Source: Flaviaesturariibacter aridisoli
GTDB lineage: Bacteria; Bacteroidota; Bacteroidia; Chitinophagales; Chitinophagaceae
Reading direction: 5' to 3'
NCBI RefSeq assembly: GCF_004343705.1
Contig: NZ_SKFH01000026.1
Location: forward strand, 1-47,972
DNA length: 47,972 nucleotides
A program made the translations under genes and the position numbers. Within the stretch, counting starts at the first letter, position 1, and each line of letters starts with the position of its first letter. The notes beneath the pieces are model-generated. The model was given only the letters and a program-made list of their open reading frames with translations. It ran no database searches and was not told the origin of the DNA. Shown here piece by piece: positions 6,366-14,737 of the stretch.

Positions 6366-7541
6366 CTACCCCATGGCCCCGAACAACGCCATCAGCCCCA
6401 CGCCCGTCTCGATGGCGCTTTCGTCGATGTTGAAGTTGGGTGTGTGCACGCCGGCCGTAATGCCTTTGGCTTTGTTGGCCGTACCGAGGCGGTAGAAGCA
6501 GCCGGGCACCACCTGCGAGTAGTAGCCGAAATCTTCGGCGCCCATGCGGATCTCGGTCTCCTGCACGCGCTCGGCGCCCAGGAAGCCCTCGGCAAGGTGG
6601 CGCGCTTCCAGGCTCAAGGCTTCGTTGTTGTAAACCGTAGGATAGCCCTCATCAATGTGCACGTCGGCCTGCGCGCCCATAGCTTCGGCGGTTCCCGTAA
6701 CAACACGGCGGATGATCTCGTGTGCCTTGAAGCGCCACTCTTCATCCATGGCGCGGAAAGTGCCCATCAGCTTAACTTCCGAAGGAATGACGTTCGTGGT
6801 ATAGCCCCCGTTGAAGGCCGATATGGTGAGCACCGAGGGCGACAGGGGATGATTGTTCCGGCTGATCACCTGCTGCAGCGCCACCACGATGTGCGACGCC
6901 ACCAGGATCGTGTCGACCGTCCAGTTGGGCGCAGCCGCATGGCCGCCGGGTCCTTTGATCGTGATGTACAATTCATCGGCCGAGGCCATCACTTTCCCGC
7001 CGCGGAACGACACGAGGCCCACCTCCAGCTGCGGGTTCACATGCAGCCCGAAGATGCGGGCCGGCGCCGGGTTTTGCAGCGCGCCTTCTTTGATGAGCAG
7101 CGAGGCGCCGCCGGGGTTGCGCTCCTCGCCGGGCTGGAACAGTAGTTTTACAGTGCCTTCCCACTGGTCTTTGGTCTCGGCCAGGATGCGCGCCGCACCG
7201 AGCAGGCAAGTGGTGTGAACGTCGTGGCCGCAGGCGTGCATCACGCCGGGCTTCGTCGATTTATAGGGAATGTCGTTCTCTTCGGTAATGGGCAGCGCGT
7301 CCATATCGGCGCGCAGGGCCACCACGCGGCTCGTCGGGTTCTTTCCCTCGATGACGCCGATGACACCGGTCTCGGCCATGATGGTGAACGGAATGCCGAG
7401 CGACTTGAGCTTTTCCTGCACGAAGGCGGAGGTTTCGAATTCCTCGTAGCTCAGTTCGGGATGCGCGTGCAGGTGGCGGCGCACGTCGATGTATTCGGGG
7501 GCGTATTGGGAGGCCTTGGAACGGATGATGTTTTGCAACAT
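6366..7541 (-). CDS. M20-family amidohydrolase (N-acyl-amino-acid / hippurate hydrolase type)
   Basis: A 391-residue metallopeptidase-fold hydrolase of the M20D group, which removes acyl groups from amino acids or hydrolyses hippurate-like amides with a two-metal centre. Visible features: the start RRHLHAHPELSYEEFETS, the metal motif MHACGHDVHTTCLLGAA (Cys/His ligands), GEERNPGGASLLI with the catalytic and ligand Glu residues, the dimerisation-lid stretch VKLMGTFRAMDEEWRFKAHE, and MGAEDFGYYSQVVPGCFYRLG near the C-terminus. There is no signal peptide, so it is cytoplasmic. The ATG at 7539-7541 (MLQNIIRSK) is chosen because it follows a TATCTTTG promoter box by only four bases; upstream codons would run through that box. 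Exact substrate cannot be read from sequence. Confidence 0.92.
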   Translation of the reverse strand: MLQNIIRSKASQYAPEYIDVRRHLHAHPELSYEEFETSAFVQEKLKSLGIPFTIMAETGVIGVIEGKNPTSRVVALRADMDALPITEENDIPYKSTKPGVMHACGHDVHTTCLLGAARILAETKDQWEGTVKLLFQPGEERNPGGASLLIKEGALQNPAPARIFGLHVNPQLEVGLVSFRGGKVMASADELYITIKGPGGHAAAPNWTVDTILVASHIVVALQQVISRNNHPLSPSVLTISAFNGGYTTNVIPSEVKLMGTFRAMDEEWRFKAHEIIRRVVTGTAEAMGAQADVHIDEGYPTVYNNEALSLEARHLAEGFLGAERVQETEIRMGAEDFGYYSQVVPGCFYRLGTANKAKGITAGVHTPNFNIDESAIETGVGLMALFGAMG

Positions 7542-7545
7542 AGCC

Positions 7546-7553
7546 CAAAGATA
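7546..7553 (-). promoter_or_regulatory. Bacteroidota -7 promoter box TATCTTTG for the amidohydrolase gene
   Basis: The minus strand reads TATCTTTG, an exact TAnnTTTG match, four bases before the ATG at 7541, so the mRNA may be leaderless or nearly so. Nineteen bases upstream lies TTTC (consensus TTTG). The spacer holds the 13-base palindrome GCTCC-GAA-GGAGC (7555-7567). Confidence 0.6.
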
Positions 7554-7570
7554 GGCTCCTTCGGAGCAGG

Positions 7571-7693
7571 GAGAAAGAACGCAGATCCCGCAAGCGGGAT
7601 ACGCAGATTTCTTATGATTGATTATGATTTGCTGACGCACGCATTACATCTGTGTTAGTCGTAAAAATCATAGAAAATCTGCGTTCTATCTCT
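7571..7693. repeat. Long palindromic ACGCRGA element A
   Basis: An imperfect palindrome of about 110 bases whose ends are AGAACGCAGAT (7576-7586) and ATCTGCGTTCT (7677-7687). Inside the left end is the perfect palindrome ATCCCGCAAGCGGGAT. Bases 7571-7604 are an exact 34-bp inverted match to 8263-8296 in element B. The element lies between the SPOR gene's stop and the amidohydrolase promoter. Confidence 0.85.
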
Positions 7694-7703
7694 CTTTAAG
7701 GGA

Positions 7704-8129
7704 TCAGTCCTCGATTTCCACCGTTTCCTTTTCCGCCTTCAGCTCCACCACGTCGTTGATGACGAACACCCCCTTCGGAAACTGGGCGTTGAGCGACTTG
7801 CGGTAGCTGTCGGCCTCGGCGCGCGTCTTGAAGTTGCCGGCCTTCAGCTTGTAGTAGGGCGATTGGTAGGAGAGGTAGGCTTTGAGCTCGGGGTAGAGGG
7901 TATAGATCTTCGACTTCGCATCGATGGCTGCCTGCCGGTCGGTGGTGCTGATAATGAGCAGGCGGAACCCTTGCGCCGTGCGTGACGAAGCCTTGCGCAC
8001 CGCCACGTTGATCTGGCCCTGGCGCTTTGCCAGCAGGTCTACGCGCGGGTCTTTGTGCACCACGACCGAGGACTGCGCCGAAGCGGCACTGAAAGTGAAA
8101 AGCGTCAGGAGGAGGGCGAGGTATTTCAT
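7704..8129 (-). CDS. Secreted SPOR-domain protein
   Basis: A 141-residue protein with a signal peptide (MKYLALLLTLFTFSAASAQ). The mature part contains a SPOR domain at about residues 55-125: FRLLIISTTDRQAAIDAKSK starts it, and YYKLKAGNFKTRAEADSYRK is the characteristic second half. SPOR domains bind peptidoglycan stripped of stem peptides and usually bring proteins to division sites. There is no other domain, so it is probably a periplasmic peptidoglycan-binding protein. The start codon at 8127-8129 places the signal peptide at the N-terminus; the 21 upstream codons in frame would cross the promoter box at 8156-8163. It is flanked on both sides by long palindromic repeats. Confidence 0.85.
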   Translation of the reverse strand: MKYLALLLTLFTFSAASAQSSVVVHKDPRVDLLAKRQGQINVAVRKASSRTAQGFRLLIISTTDRQAAIDAKSKIYTLYPELKAYLSYQSPYYKLKAGNFKTRAEADSYRKSLNAQFPKGVFVINDVVELKAEKETVEIED

Positions 8130-8155
8130 AAGGGCGGCTTTAGCAAGAATGATTC

Positions 8156-8163
8156 CAAAGATA
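8156..8163 (-). promoter_or_regulatory. Bacteroidota -7 promoter box TATCTTTG for the SPOR gene
   Basis: The minus strand reads TATCTTTG, 26 bases upstream of the SPOR ATG. As before the amidohydrolase gene, a 13-base palindrome (GCCCC-GAA-GGGGC, 8165-8177) directly precedes the box, inside the promoter spacer. Confidence 0.6.
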
Positions 8164-8173
8164 GGCCCCTTCG

Positions 8174-8296
8174 GGGCGGAGAGAAGGCACACAGATTTTT
8201 ATGATTCTTATGATTAACGCGGATATACGTTTTCTAAATTCATAACTAATCATAAAAAATCCGCGTATCCCGCTTGCGGGATCTGCGTTCTTTCTC
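8174..8296. repeat. Long palindromic ACGCRGA element B
   Basis: The right end (8263-8296) is the exact reverse complement of 7571-7604 in element A. Further in, ATTTTTTATGATT-type stretches are shared with small differences. Together with element A it brackets the SPOR gene and its promoter. It also lies directly after the deoC stop codon, so its hairpin might double as a terminator. Confidence 0.85.
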
Positions 8297-8304
8297 TTCG
8301 CGGC

Positions 8305-8973
8305 TCAGTAGCCCTCCGGTTGCCCGCCCGTTTCACCTTTCACAATCGCCACACTCGCGCTGCAGCCGAGGCGGGTGGCGCCGGCGTCAACGAGTTGCTG
8401 TGCAAATACGTGGTCGCGGATGCCGCCCGACGCCTTTATCTGGACCGATTCGGGAAGGCCTACGCGCATGATCTGCACGGCTTCGAGGGTGGCGCCTTTT
8501 TCGGCGTAGCCGGTAGAGGTCTTCATGAAGTCGATGGGGTAGTGCCGGTACAGGTCGATCACGCGGAGCAGCTCTTCATGGCTGAGGATGCCGCTTTCGA
8601 CGATCACCTTCAGCTTTGCGTCTTTTTTCGCCACGAGGATGGAGGAGATTTCGGTTTCGAGGTAGGCGATGTCGTTGCTTTTAAGAGCCGCCAGGTGCAT
8701 CACTAGGTCGATTTCTTCGGCGCCGTCGGCGATGGCCTGCTCGGTCTCGGCGATCTTGGCGTTGTAATGGCTGTAGCCAAAGGGGAAGCCGATTACGGTC
8801 GCCACCTTGGGCGACTGCCCACGCAGGCGCGCTGCCGCTTCGGCTACGTAATAGGGAGGCACGCACACAGCTGCGAAGCCGAACTCAATCGCTTCGGCGC
8901 AAACGGTTTCAATGTCGGCAAGGGTGGTGGTCGGCTTCAGGATGGTGTGGTCGATGTATTTCGCTAAGGACAT
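8305..8973 (-). CDS. deoC: Deoxyribose-phosphate aldolase
   Basis: A 222-residue class I aldolase that splits 2-deoxyribose 5-phosphate into acetaldehyde and glyceraldehyde 3-phosphate in deoxynucleoside breakdown. The Schiff-base lysine is K151 in DFMKTSTGY, the acidic residue is in EEIDLVMH, and the second essential lysine is in VQIKASGGI; the phosphate-binding region follows. The size fits the short bacterial form. The ATG at 8971-8973 (MSLAKYIDHTILKPT) is the family's start; the 20 codons upstream in frame translate a GTTTGTN heptamer repeat and are not part of the protein. It is a single gene with the SPOR gene downstream. Confidence 0.96.
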   Translation of the reverse strand: MSLAKYIDHTILKPTTTLADIETVCAEAIEFGFAAVCVPPYYVAEAAARLRGQSPKVATVIGFPFGYSHYNAKIAETEQAIADGAEEIDLVMHLAALKSNDIAYLETEISSILVAKKDAKLKVIVESGILSHEELLRVIDLYRHYPIDFMKTSTGYAEKGATLEAVQIMRVGLPESVQIKASGGIRDHVFAQQLVDAGATRLGCSASVAIVKGETGGQPEGY

Positions 8974-8980
8974 GAGGGAA

Positions 8981-9008
8981 GTTTGTTGTTTGTAGTTTGT
9001 TGTTTGTG
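8981..9008. repeat. Heptamer tandem repeat GTTTGTN x4 before deoC
   Basis: Four 7-bp units (GTTTGTT, GTTTGTA, GTTTGTT, GTTTGTG) end seven bases upstream of the deoC start codon. A related core, GTTTGNN, recurs at three other loci in the window (12203-12228, 25133-25174, 34539-34566). Confidence 0.85.
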
Positions 9009-9131
9009 GTTGGCGGCGGCCGGAGGCCGTCATTGCGTCGCATGCCCGTCACGCGAACTATTTTCAACGCACTTCCTTTATCTTGAGCACGGCTCGCCGA
9101 GGCGTGCACAAGTTAAACCAAACCCCGTTAC

Positions 9132-12100
9132 ATGAGAAAACTACCCCTGCTCTGGGCGCTTGCGCTCGCGGCCGGCGGCTCCCTTCGTGCCCAGGAAACC
9201 TTCCCGGTCGCCGGCGTCGCCGATCCGAAGAGCGAGCACTACGCCCTTACCCATGCCACCATCTACAAAGACGCGACCACCGTGCTCACCGACGCCATGC
9301 TGGTGGTCAAAGACGGCCGCATCGTGTCGGTAGGTCCCAGCGCCACCCCGCCCGCCGGCGCCGTCGTGATCGACTGCAAAGGCAAATTCCTGTACCCGTC
9401 CTTTATCGACCTGTACAGCGACTACGGCCTGCCCGCCATCCAGCGACCCACCGGTAATTTCGACTTCTTCGCCCGCGCCCAATACAACAGCAGCGTCAAA
9501 GGCGCTTATGGCTGGAATGGAGCCGTACACCCCGAACAGGAAGCCTACCGCCAGTTTTCGGTGAATGACGCCGCCGCGAAAGGCCTCCGCGATCTCGGCT
9601 TCGGCACCGTGCTCACACACGTCAAAGACGGTATCGCCCGCGGCACCGGCGCGCTCGTTACGTTAAAGAGCGACAAGGACAACAAGGTGTTGCTGCGCGA
9701 GCGCGCCTCGGCCCACTATTCTTTCAGCAAAGGCTCGTCCACGCAGGCCTATCCCTCCTCGCTCATGGGCTCCATCGCCCTGCTGCGCCAGACCTACCTC
9801 GACGCAAAATGGTACAAAGGCAAGCCGGCGAAAGAAGGAGTGAACCTCAGCCTTCAGGCCTGGAACGACCAGCAGGCGCTGCCGCAGATCTTCGAGGCCA
9901 ACGACAAATGGAACGACATCCGCGCCGACCGCGTTGGGGATGAGTTTGGCGTACAATTCATCATCAAGGGCGGGGGTAATGAATACCAGCGGCTCCGGGA
10001 GATCGCCGGCACCAAAGCCACGTACATCCTGTCGCTCAACTTTCCGCAGGCGCAGGATGTGGAAGACCCGGCCGACGCCCGCTTCGTGTCGCTCGCCGAT
10101 ATGAAGCACTGGGAGCTGGCGCCCACCAACCCCGCTTCTTTTGAAAAAGCCGGCATTCCCTTCTGTCTTACCGCCTCCGACCTGCGCGACCCGAAGACGT
10201 TCTGGGCTTCGGTACGCACGGCCATCAACTATGGGCTCAGCGAAACCGCGGCGCTCAGCGCGCTGACGAAAACGCCCGCGCAGGTGCTCGGCGTATACGA
10301 CCAGGTGGGCTCGCTCGAGCCGGGCAAATGGGCCAACTTCCTCGTCACCTCGGGTTCACCCTTTGCTGAAAAGACCGTGCTGTACCAGAACTGGGTGCAG
10401 GGCGCGAAGTACATCGTCCGCGACGACAGCTGGACCGACCGCCGCGGGGCCTACAAGCTCGTAGTGAATACGACTGCCGGTCCGCAGGAATACACGCTCA
10501 ACTTCAATGAGGCCAACAGTGCTTCGCTGATCGGGAAAGATACCGTGACCTCGCGTTTCTATTACGATGGCCGCCAGGTGCGCATCAACGTGTCGCCGGA
10601 GCGCCGCCCGGGTTTCAGCCTGGCCCTCTCGGGTATTGTGAACGAAGACGCCTGGAGCGGTACCGGCTCCGATGCCGAGGGCAACCGGCTTACCTGGACC
10701 GCCACCTACCAGGGCGCGCTGCCCTCCAGGGCCGACAGTGCCCGCGCCAAACGCCCGCAGGGCCCGCTCGGGGCAGTGACCTATCCTTTCCTGCCCTTTG
10801 GCTGGAGCGACAGCACGCGCCCGAAGCAGGAGGTCATCCTGATCCGTAATACTACGGTATGGACCTCGGAAGAGCAGGGCGTGCTGCAAAACACCGACGT
10901 GCTGCTGGCGGGTGGAAAGATCGCCGCCGTTGGCAAGGGACTGCCGGCGCCGGCCGGTGCGCGCGTCATCGACGGCACGGGCAAGCACCTGTCGCCCGGC
11001 GTTATCGACGAACACTCCCACATCGCCGCAGCCTCCATCAACGAAGGCGGCCAGAGCGTGACCTCTGAAGTGCGGATCGCCGACAACCTGCAGCCCGACG
11101 ACATCAACATTTACCGCCAGCTGAGTGGCGGCGTAACCACCTCGCACATCCTGCACGGATCGGCCAACACCATCGGCGGACAAACACAACTGATCAAGCT
11201 GCGCTGGGGTGCCGACGATGAAGGTCTGAAGTTCAAAGGCGCCGACCCGTTTATCAAGTTTGCCCTCGGCGAGAACGTGAAGCGCTCTGCTTCCACGCTT
11301 AACAATGGCTCCAACAACAATCGTTATCCCGATACGCGCATGGGCGTAGAGCAGGTGCTGACCGACGCGTTTACACGTGCTCACGAGTACGAGAACGCCT
11401 GGAAGGTCTGGAACAGCGCGAAAAAGAAGAAGGGCCTCACAGAGCCCCGCCGCGACCTGGAACTGGATGCCCTTGTGGAAATTCTGAACAGCAAGCGCTT
11501 CATCACCTGCCACAGCTATGTGCAGAGTGAGATCAACGCCGCCATGCACGTGGCCGAGCGGCTCGGGTATAAATACAATACGTTCACCCACATCCTGGAG
11601 GGCTACAAGGTGGCCGACAAGATGAAGGCGCATGGCGCCAATGCGTCGACCTTCTCGGACTGGTGGAACTACAAGATGGAAGTGGTGGATGCCATTCCCT
11701 ACAACGCCTCGCTCATGCAACGCGTGGGGCTGAATGTGGCCATCAATTCCGACGATGCCGAGATGGCCCGCCGCCTCAACCAGGAAGCCGCGAAGAGCGT
11801 CAAGTATGGCGGTATGAGCGAAGTGGAGGCCCTGAAGATGGTGACCATCAACCCGGCGAAAATGCTCCACATCGACAAGCAAACGGGATCCATCAAGGTA
11901 GGCAAGGACGCTGACCTCGTGCTGTGGAGCGATAACCCGCTCAGCATCTACGCCCGTTCTCTGTATACGATCGTGGACGGCACCGTGTATTTCGACCGGG
12001 AAAAGGACGCACAACTGCAACGTGCCGTAACCGCGGAGCGCGCCCGCCTCATCCGCAAGATGACGGGCGAAAAGCGCAGCGGCGCACCGGTTGTGCCGGC

Positions 12101-12200
12101 GCAACCCAGTTACCAGGTGCTGCTCACCTGCGGTGAGCACAACCACAGCCACGGCCTGCTCACGCTCGACGACCAGGTGGGCGAAGACGGGGCCCAGTAA
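9132..12200 (+). CDS. Secreted double-domain amidohydrolase
   Basis: A 1,022-residue protein with a signal peptide (MRKLPLLWALALAAGGSLRAQ) and two amidohydrolase-superfamily halves. The C-terminal half (about 570-1005) has an intact metal site: H628-S-H630 in GVIDEHSHIAA, a His in FITCHSYVQSEI, a His in FTHILEGYKV and the Asp of INSDDAEMARR. It ends with the usual 'GSIKVGKDADLVLWSDNPL' segment. The N-terminal half (about 28-440) has the same architecture (LEPGKWANFLV end) but the HxH position reads Y95-S-D97 (FIDLYSDYG), so it probably lacks catalysis. The family resembles imidazolonepropionase-like hydrolases; the substrate is unknown, perhaps peptides or cyclic amides. The next gene is a shorter relative, 67 bases downstream. 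Confidence 0.88.
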   Translation: MRKLPLLWALALAAGGSLRAQETFPVAGVADPKSEHYALTHATIYKDATTVLTDAMLVVKDGRIVSVGPSATPPAGAVVIDCKGKFLYPSFIDLYSDYGLPAIQRPTGNFDFFARAQYNSSVKGAYGWNGAVHPEQEAYRQFSVNDAAAKGLRDLGFGTVLTHVKDGIARGTGALVTLKSDKDNKVLLRERASAHYSFSKGSSTQAYPSSLMGSIALLRQTYLDAKWYKGKPAKEGVNLSLQAWNDQQALPQIFEANDKWNDIRADRVGDEFGVQFIIKGGGNEYQRLREIAGTKATYILSLNFPQAQDVEDPADARFVSLADMKHWELAPTNPASFEKAGIPFCLTASDLRDPKTFWASVRTAINYGLSETAALSALTKTPAQVLGVYDQVGSLEPGKWANFLVTSGSPFAEKTVLYQNWVQGAKYIVRDDSWTDRRGAYKLVVNTTAGPQEYTLNFNEANSASLIGKDTVTSRFYYDGRQVRINVSPERRPGFSLALSGIVNEDAWSGTGSDAEGNRLTWTATYQGALPSRADSARAKRPQGPLGAVTYPFLPFGWSDSTRPKQEVILIRNTTVWTSEEQGVLQNTDVLLAGGKIAAVGKGLPAPAGARVIDGTGKHLSPGVIDEHSHIAAASINEGGQSVTSEVRIADNLQPDDINIYRQLSGGVTTSHILHGSANTIGGQTQLIKLRWGADDEGLKFKGADPFIKFALGENVKRSASTLNNGSNNNRYPDTRMGVEQVLTDAFTRAHEYENAWKVWNSAKKKKGLTEPRRDLELDALVEILNSKRFITCHSYVQSEINAAMHVAERLGYKYNTFTHILEGYKVADKMKAHGANASTFSDWWNYKMEVVDAIPYNASLMQRVGLNVAINSDDAEMARRLNQEAAKSVKYGGMSEVEALKMVTINPAKMLHIDKQTGSIKVGKDADLVLWSDNPLSIYARSLYTIVDGTVYFDREKDAQLQRAVTAERARLIRKMTGEKRSGAPVVPAQPSYQVLLTCGEHNHSHGLLTLDDQVGEDGAQ

Positions 12201-12202
12201 AC

Positions 12203-12228
12203 AGTTTGTTGGGTTTGTAGTTTGAAAT
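12203..12228 (+). repeat. Degenerate GTTTG repeat between the two amidohydrolase genes
   Basis: Three imperfect GTTTG-containing units directly after the stop codon at 12200 (GTTTGTTG, GGTTTGTA, GTTTGAAA). It resembles the heptamer arrays at 8981 and 25133 but is too short and imperfect to be certain. Confidence 0.5.
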
Positions 12229-12267
12229 TGATCCGACACAGGCCCCTTCATTTCTCAATCTTTTTAA

Positions 12268-13581
12268 ATGAAAAAGCTACTTTCTTTCTCGATCACTCTA
12301 TCCTGCGCGCTTACCGGTCTGGCGCAGGAGAACATATACCCCGTACCCAAGCAGCAGGACACGGTGACCATTCAACGGGTGACCGTACACGTGGGCAACG
12401 GTCGTGTTTTGCAACAGGCAGATGTTACTTTCGGTAGTGGGAAAATCATTTCAATCGACACAAGCGGGATCGTCGTGATCGGCGAAAACTCCAAGGCGAA
12501 ACGTATGATCGACGGCAGCGGCAAGCATCTTTACCCCGGGCTGATCCTCAGCAACTCCAACCTCGGCCTCGTGGAGGTGCCCTCGGTGCGGGCTTCTTCC
12601 GACGCACAGGAGATCGGCGAGAACAACGCCAGCGTGCACGCGCTGGTGGCCTACAATACCGATTCGAAAGTGATCAACACGCTGCGTCCCAACGGTATCC
12701 TGCTCGCGCACGTAGTGCCGCAAGGTGGCTGGATCTCTGGGAATTCTTCCGTAGTACAGCTCGATGCCTGGAACTGGGAAGACGCCGCCTACAAAACCGA
12801 CAACGGCATCTTCATCACCATGCCGCCGATGATTGCCCGGCCGCGCGGCGTTCGTCCCGCGGCGCCCGGTGCCACACCCGAAGTGGACCCGGTGAAGCAA
12901 GGCCTGGAGCAGGTGGAAGGCATGAAGACCTTCTTCCGCAGCGCCAAAGCCTATGCCGCCGCACACGAGGAAAGCAACCTCGGATTCGAGTCGGTGCAGG
13001 GACTGTTCAACAAGACCAAGAAGCTATACGTTCGCGCCAATACAGTACGACAAATGCTGGTGGCCCTCGACTTCGTACGCGAATTCGGCTTCGACCTGGT
13101 GATCGTGGGAGGCGCTGACTCCTGGCAGATCGCGGACATCCTCGCGCAAAACAAAGTGGGCGTTATCCTCAACCAGATGCATAGCCTCCCGACGCTTGAA
13201 GACGATGATGTGGATCAGCCGTACAAAACACCGGCGCAGTTGCAAAAGGCGGGCGTTCTCTTCGCCATCAATGACGAAGACGGCCAGACCCGCGGCCGCA
13301 ACCTGCCCTTTAACGCCGGAACTGCCGCGGCCTACGGCCTCAGCAAGGAACAGGCACTCAGTGCCGTCACGCTCAACGCCGCGCGCCTGCTGGGCATCGA
13401 CGACCGCACCGGCTCCATTGAGGTGGGGAAGGACGCCAACCTCGTGCTTTGCACCGGCGACATCCTCGACATGCGCAGCAACATCGTTACGAGCGCCATC
13501 ATCCAGGGGCGGGTCGTTCCGCTGGTGAATAAGCAAACGCAGCTCTATGATCGCTACAAAAGCAAGTACGGGTTGCCATAA
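12268..13581 (+). CDS. Secreted amidohydrolase-like protein, metal site apparently lost
   Basis: A 437-residue relative of the N-terminal half of the preceding protein, with a signal peptide (MKKLLSFSITLSCALTGLAQ). The overall order of amidohydrolase segments is kept: MIDGSGKHLYPGLILSNSNL at about 80-100, a central segment, LLGIDDRTGSIEVGKDANLV near 390, and LFAINDEDGQTRG. The metal-binding HxH is replaced by N96-S-N98, and I see no HxH elsewhere. It could be an inactive partner that forms a complex with the 1,022-residue enzyme, or a divergent enzyme with another metal site. Same strand, 67-base gap, so co-transcription is likely; a strong terminator follows directly. Confidence 0.85.
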   Translation: MKKLLSFSITLSCALTGLAQENIYPVPKQQDTVTIQRVTVHVGNGRVLQQADVTFGSGKIISIDTSGIVVIGENSKAKRMIDGSGKHLYPGLILSNSNLGLVEVPSVRASSDAQEIGENNASVHALVAYNTDSKVINTLRPNGILLAHVVPQGGWISGNSSVVQLDAWNWEDAAYKTDNGIFITMPPMIARPRGVRPAAPGATPEVDPVKQGLEQVEGMKTFFRSAKAYAAAHEESNLGFESVQGLFNKTKKLYVRANTVRQMLVALDFVREFGFDLVIVGGADSWQIADILAQNKVGVILNQMHSLPTLEDDDVDQPYKTPAQLQKAGVLFAINDEDGQTRGRNLPFNAGTAAAYGLSKEQALSAVTLNAARLLGIDDRTGSIEVGKDANLVLCTGDILDMRSNIVTSAIIQGRVVPLVNKQTQLYDRYKSKYGLP

Positions 13582-13616
13582 AGTAAAGGACCGGCGGTGC
13601 GCCGGTCCTTTACTTT
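13580..13616 (+). terminator. Strong rho-independent terminator, 17-bp perfect stem
   Basis: Stem arms 13580-13596 and 13600-13616 pair perfectly with a 3-base loop (AAAGGACCGGCG-GTG-CGCCGGTCCTTT core). It overlaps the stop codon of the amidohydrolase-like gene. Confidence 0.9.
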
Positions 13617-13726
13617 ATCAAACAGTTGTTACTGGTGTTCAACTCATCTGCGGTGTTGTTTTTTCGTGATAGCAGGTAACCGGAAAATTGGAGGTCCGGC
13701 GGCGCTACCCGAAATTTGAGAAAGCC

Positions 13727-14737
13727 ATGTTTTATTACCGCCCCATACCACTGCGTCTCTGGATCCTGATTATCGCGTGCATCCTGGCGGTGGGTGTGAG
13801 CGGTTTCATGCTCATCGAGGGCTACAGTTTTCTGGATGCGCTGTACATGGTGGTGATCACCATCACTACCATTGGTTATTATGAAGTACGGCCCCTCTCG
13901 GCTGCCGGCAAGGTCTTCAATATTGTGCTCATCCTTTCGTCATTTACCATGTTCACCTATTCGCTCGCTCGCTTGACCCAATATGTGGCCAGCGGCGAGA
14001 TGGGTGCCTACTTTAAAAAACGCAACCTCATGAAAGCACTCGCACAGCTCGAGCAGCATGTGGTGATCTGCGGCTTTGGCCGCAACGGGCAGCAGGCCGC
14101 CCGCACGCTTCGCGCCCACAAGGTGCCATTCCTGGTGATCGAAAAAAGCGCTGAAGCTTTGCAGGACGGGGTCAGCGAAGACCCGCACCTGCTCTATATC
14201 CAGGACGATGCCATCGAAGACGACGTGCTGGAGCTGGCCGGGGTGCGCCGCGCCCGGGCCCTGCTTATCACGCTTCCCAGCGATGCCGATAATGTGTTCA
14301 TCGTACTGTCGGCGCGCTCGCTTAACAACGGCCTGCAGATCATCAGCCGCGCCTCCAACCCGGGCGCTGCGCCCAAACTGTATAAAGCCGGCGCCAACAA
14401 TGTGATCATGCCCGACCTCATCGGCGGCACCCACATGGCAACACTCGTGTCGAAGCCCGACGTGCTGGAGTTCATCGACTTTCTTTCCGGCGAAGACGGT
14501 GAAGCGATCCACATCGAATCCGTGGGCTACGATAAGCTGCCCGCGCCCATCCGCGACCACACGCTCCGCGAGATCATGGCCTGGAAACGAACCGGCGTCA
14601 ACTGCATCGGTATTAAGGACGAGGACGGCCGTTTCATCATCAATCCGCCCGATACGACGGTGATCAGCCCCGGCATGAAGGTGATCGTGCTCGGAACGAT
14701 GGAGCAGATCATGCAGATGAAGGAGAATGTCGGATAG
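13727..14737 (+). CDS. K+ channel-like protein with TrkA-N/TrkA-C (RCK) domains, filter GYY
   Basis: A 336-residue protein with the layout of MthK-type potassium channels: two membrane helices around a pore loop (LRLWILIIACILAVGVSGFM; VFNIVLILSSFTMFTYSLA), then a Rossmann RCK domain (VVICGFGRNGQQAA, GFGRNG at 116-121) and a TrkA-C domain (from about 245). The pore loop reads TITTIGYYEVRPLS: the position after G50-Y51 is Y52 instead of the Gly of the GYG filter. The ATG at 13727 is preferred; an in-frame TTG 13 codons earlier adds only a basic stretch. Predicted role: ligand-gated K+ or altered-selectivity cation flux across the inner membrane. Confidence 0.85.
   Translation: MFYYRPIPLRLWILIIACILAVGVSGFMLIEGYSFLDALYMVVITITTIGYYEVRPLSAAGKVFNIVLILSSFTMFTYSLARLTQYVASGEMGAYFKKRNLMKALAQLEQHVVICGFGRNGQQAARTLRAHKVPFLVIEKSAEALQDGVSEDPHLLYIQDDAIEDDVLELAGVRRARALLITLPSDADNVFIVLSARSLNNGLQIISRASNPGAAPKLYKAGANNVIMPDLIGGTHMATLVSKPDVLEFIDFLSGEDGEAIHIESVGYDKLPAPIRDHTLREIMAWKRTGVNCIGIKDEDGRFIINPPDTTVISPGMKVIVLGTMEQIMQMKENVG

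Noticed and set aside
10356-12251. A 631-codon open frame opposite the double amidohydrolase
   Set aside because: Antisense shadow of a conserved enzyme; no domain and unusual composition.
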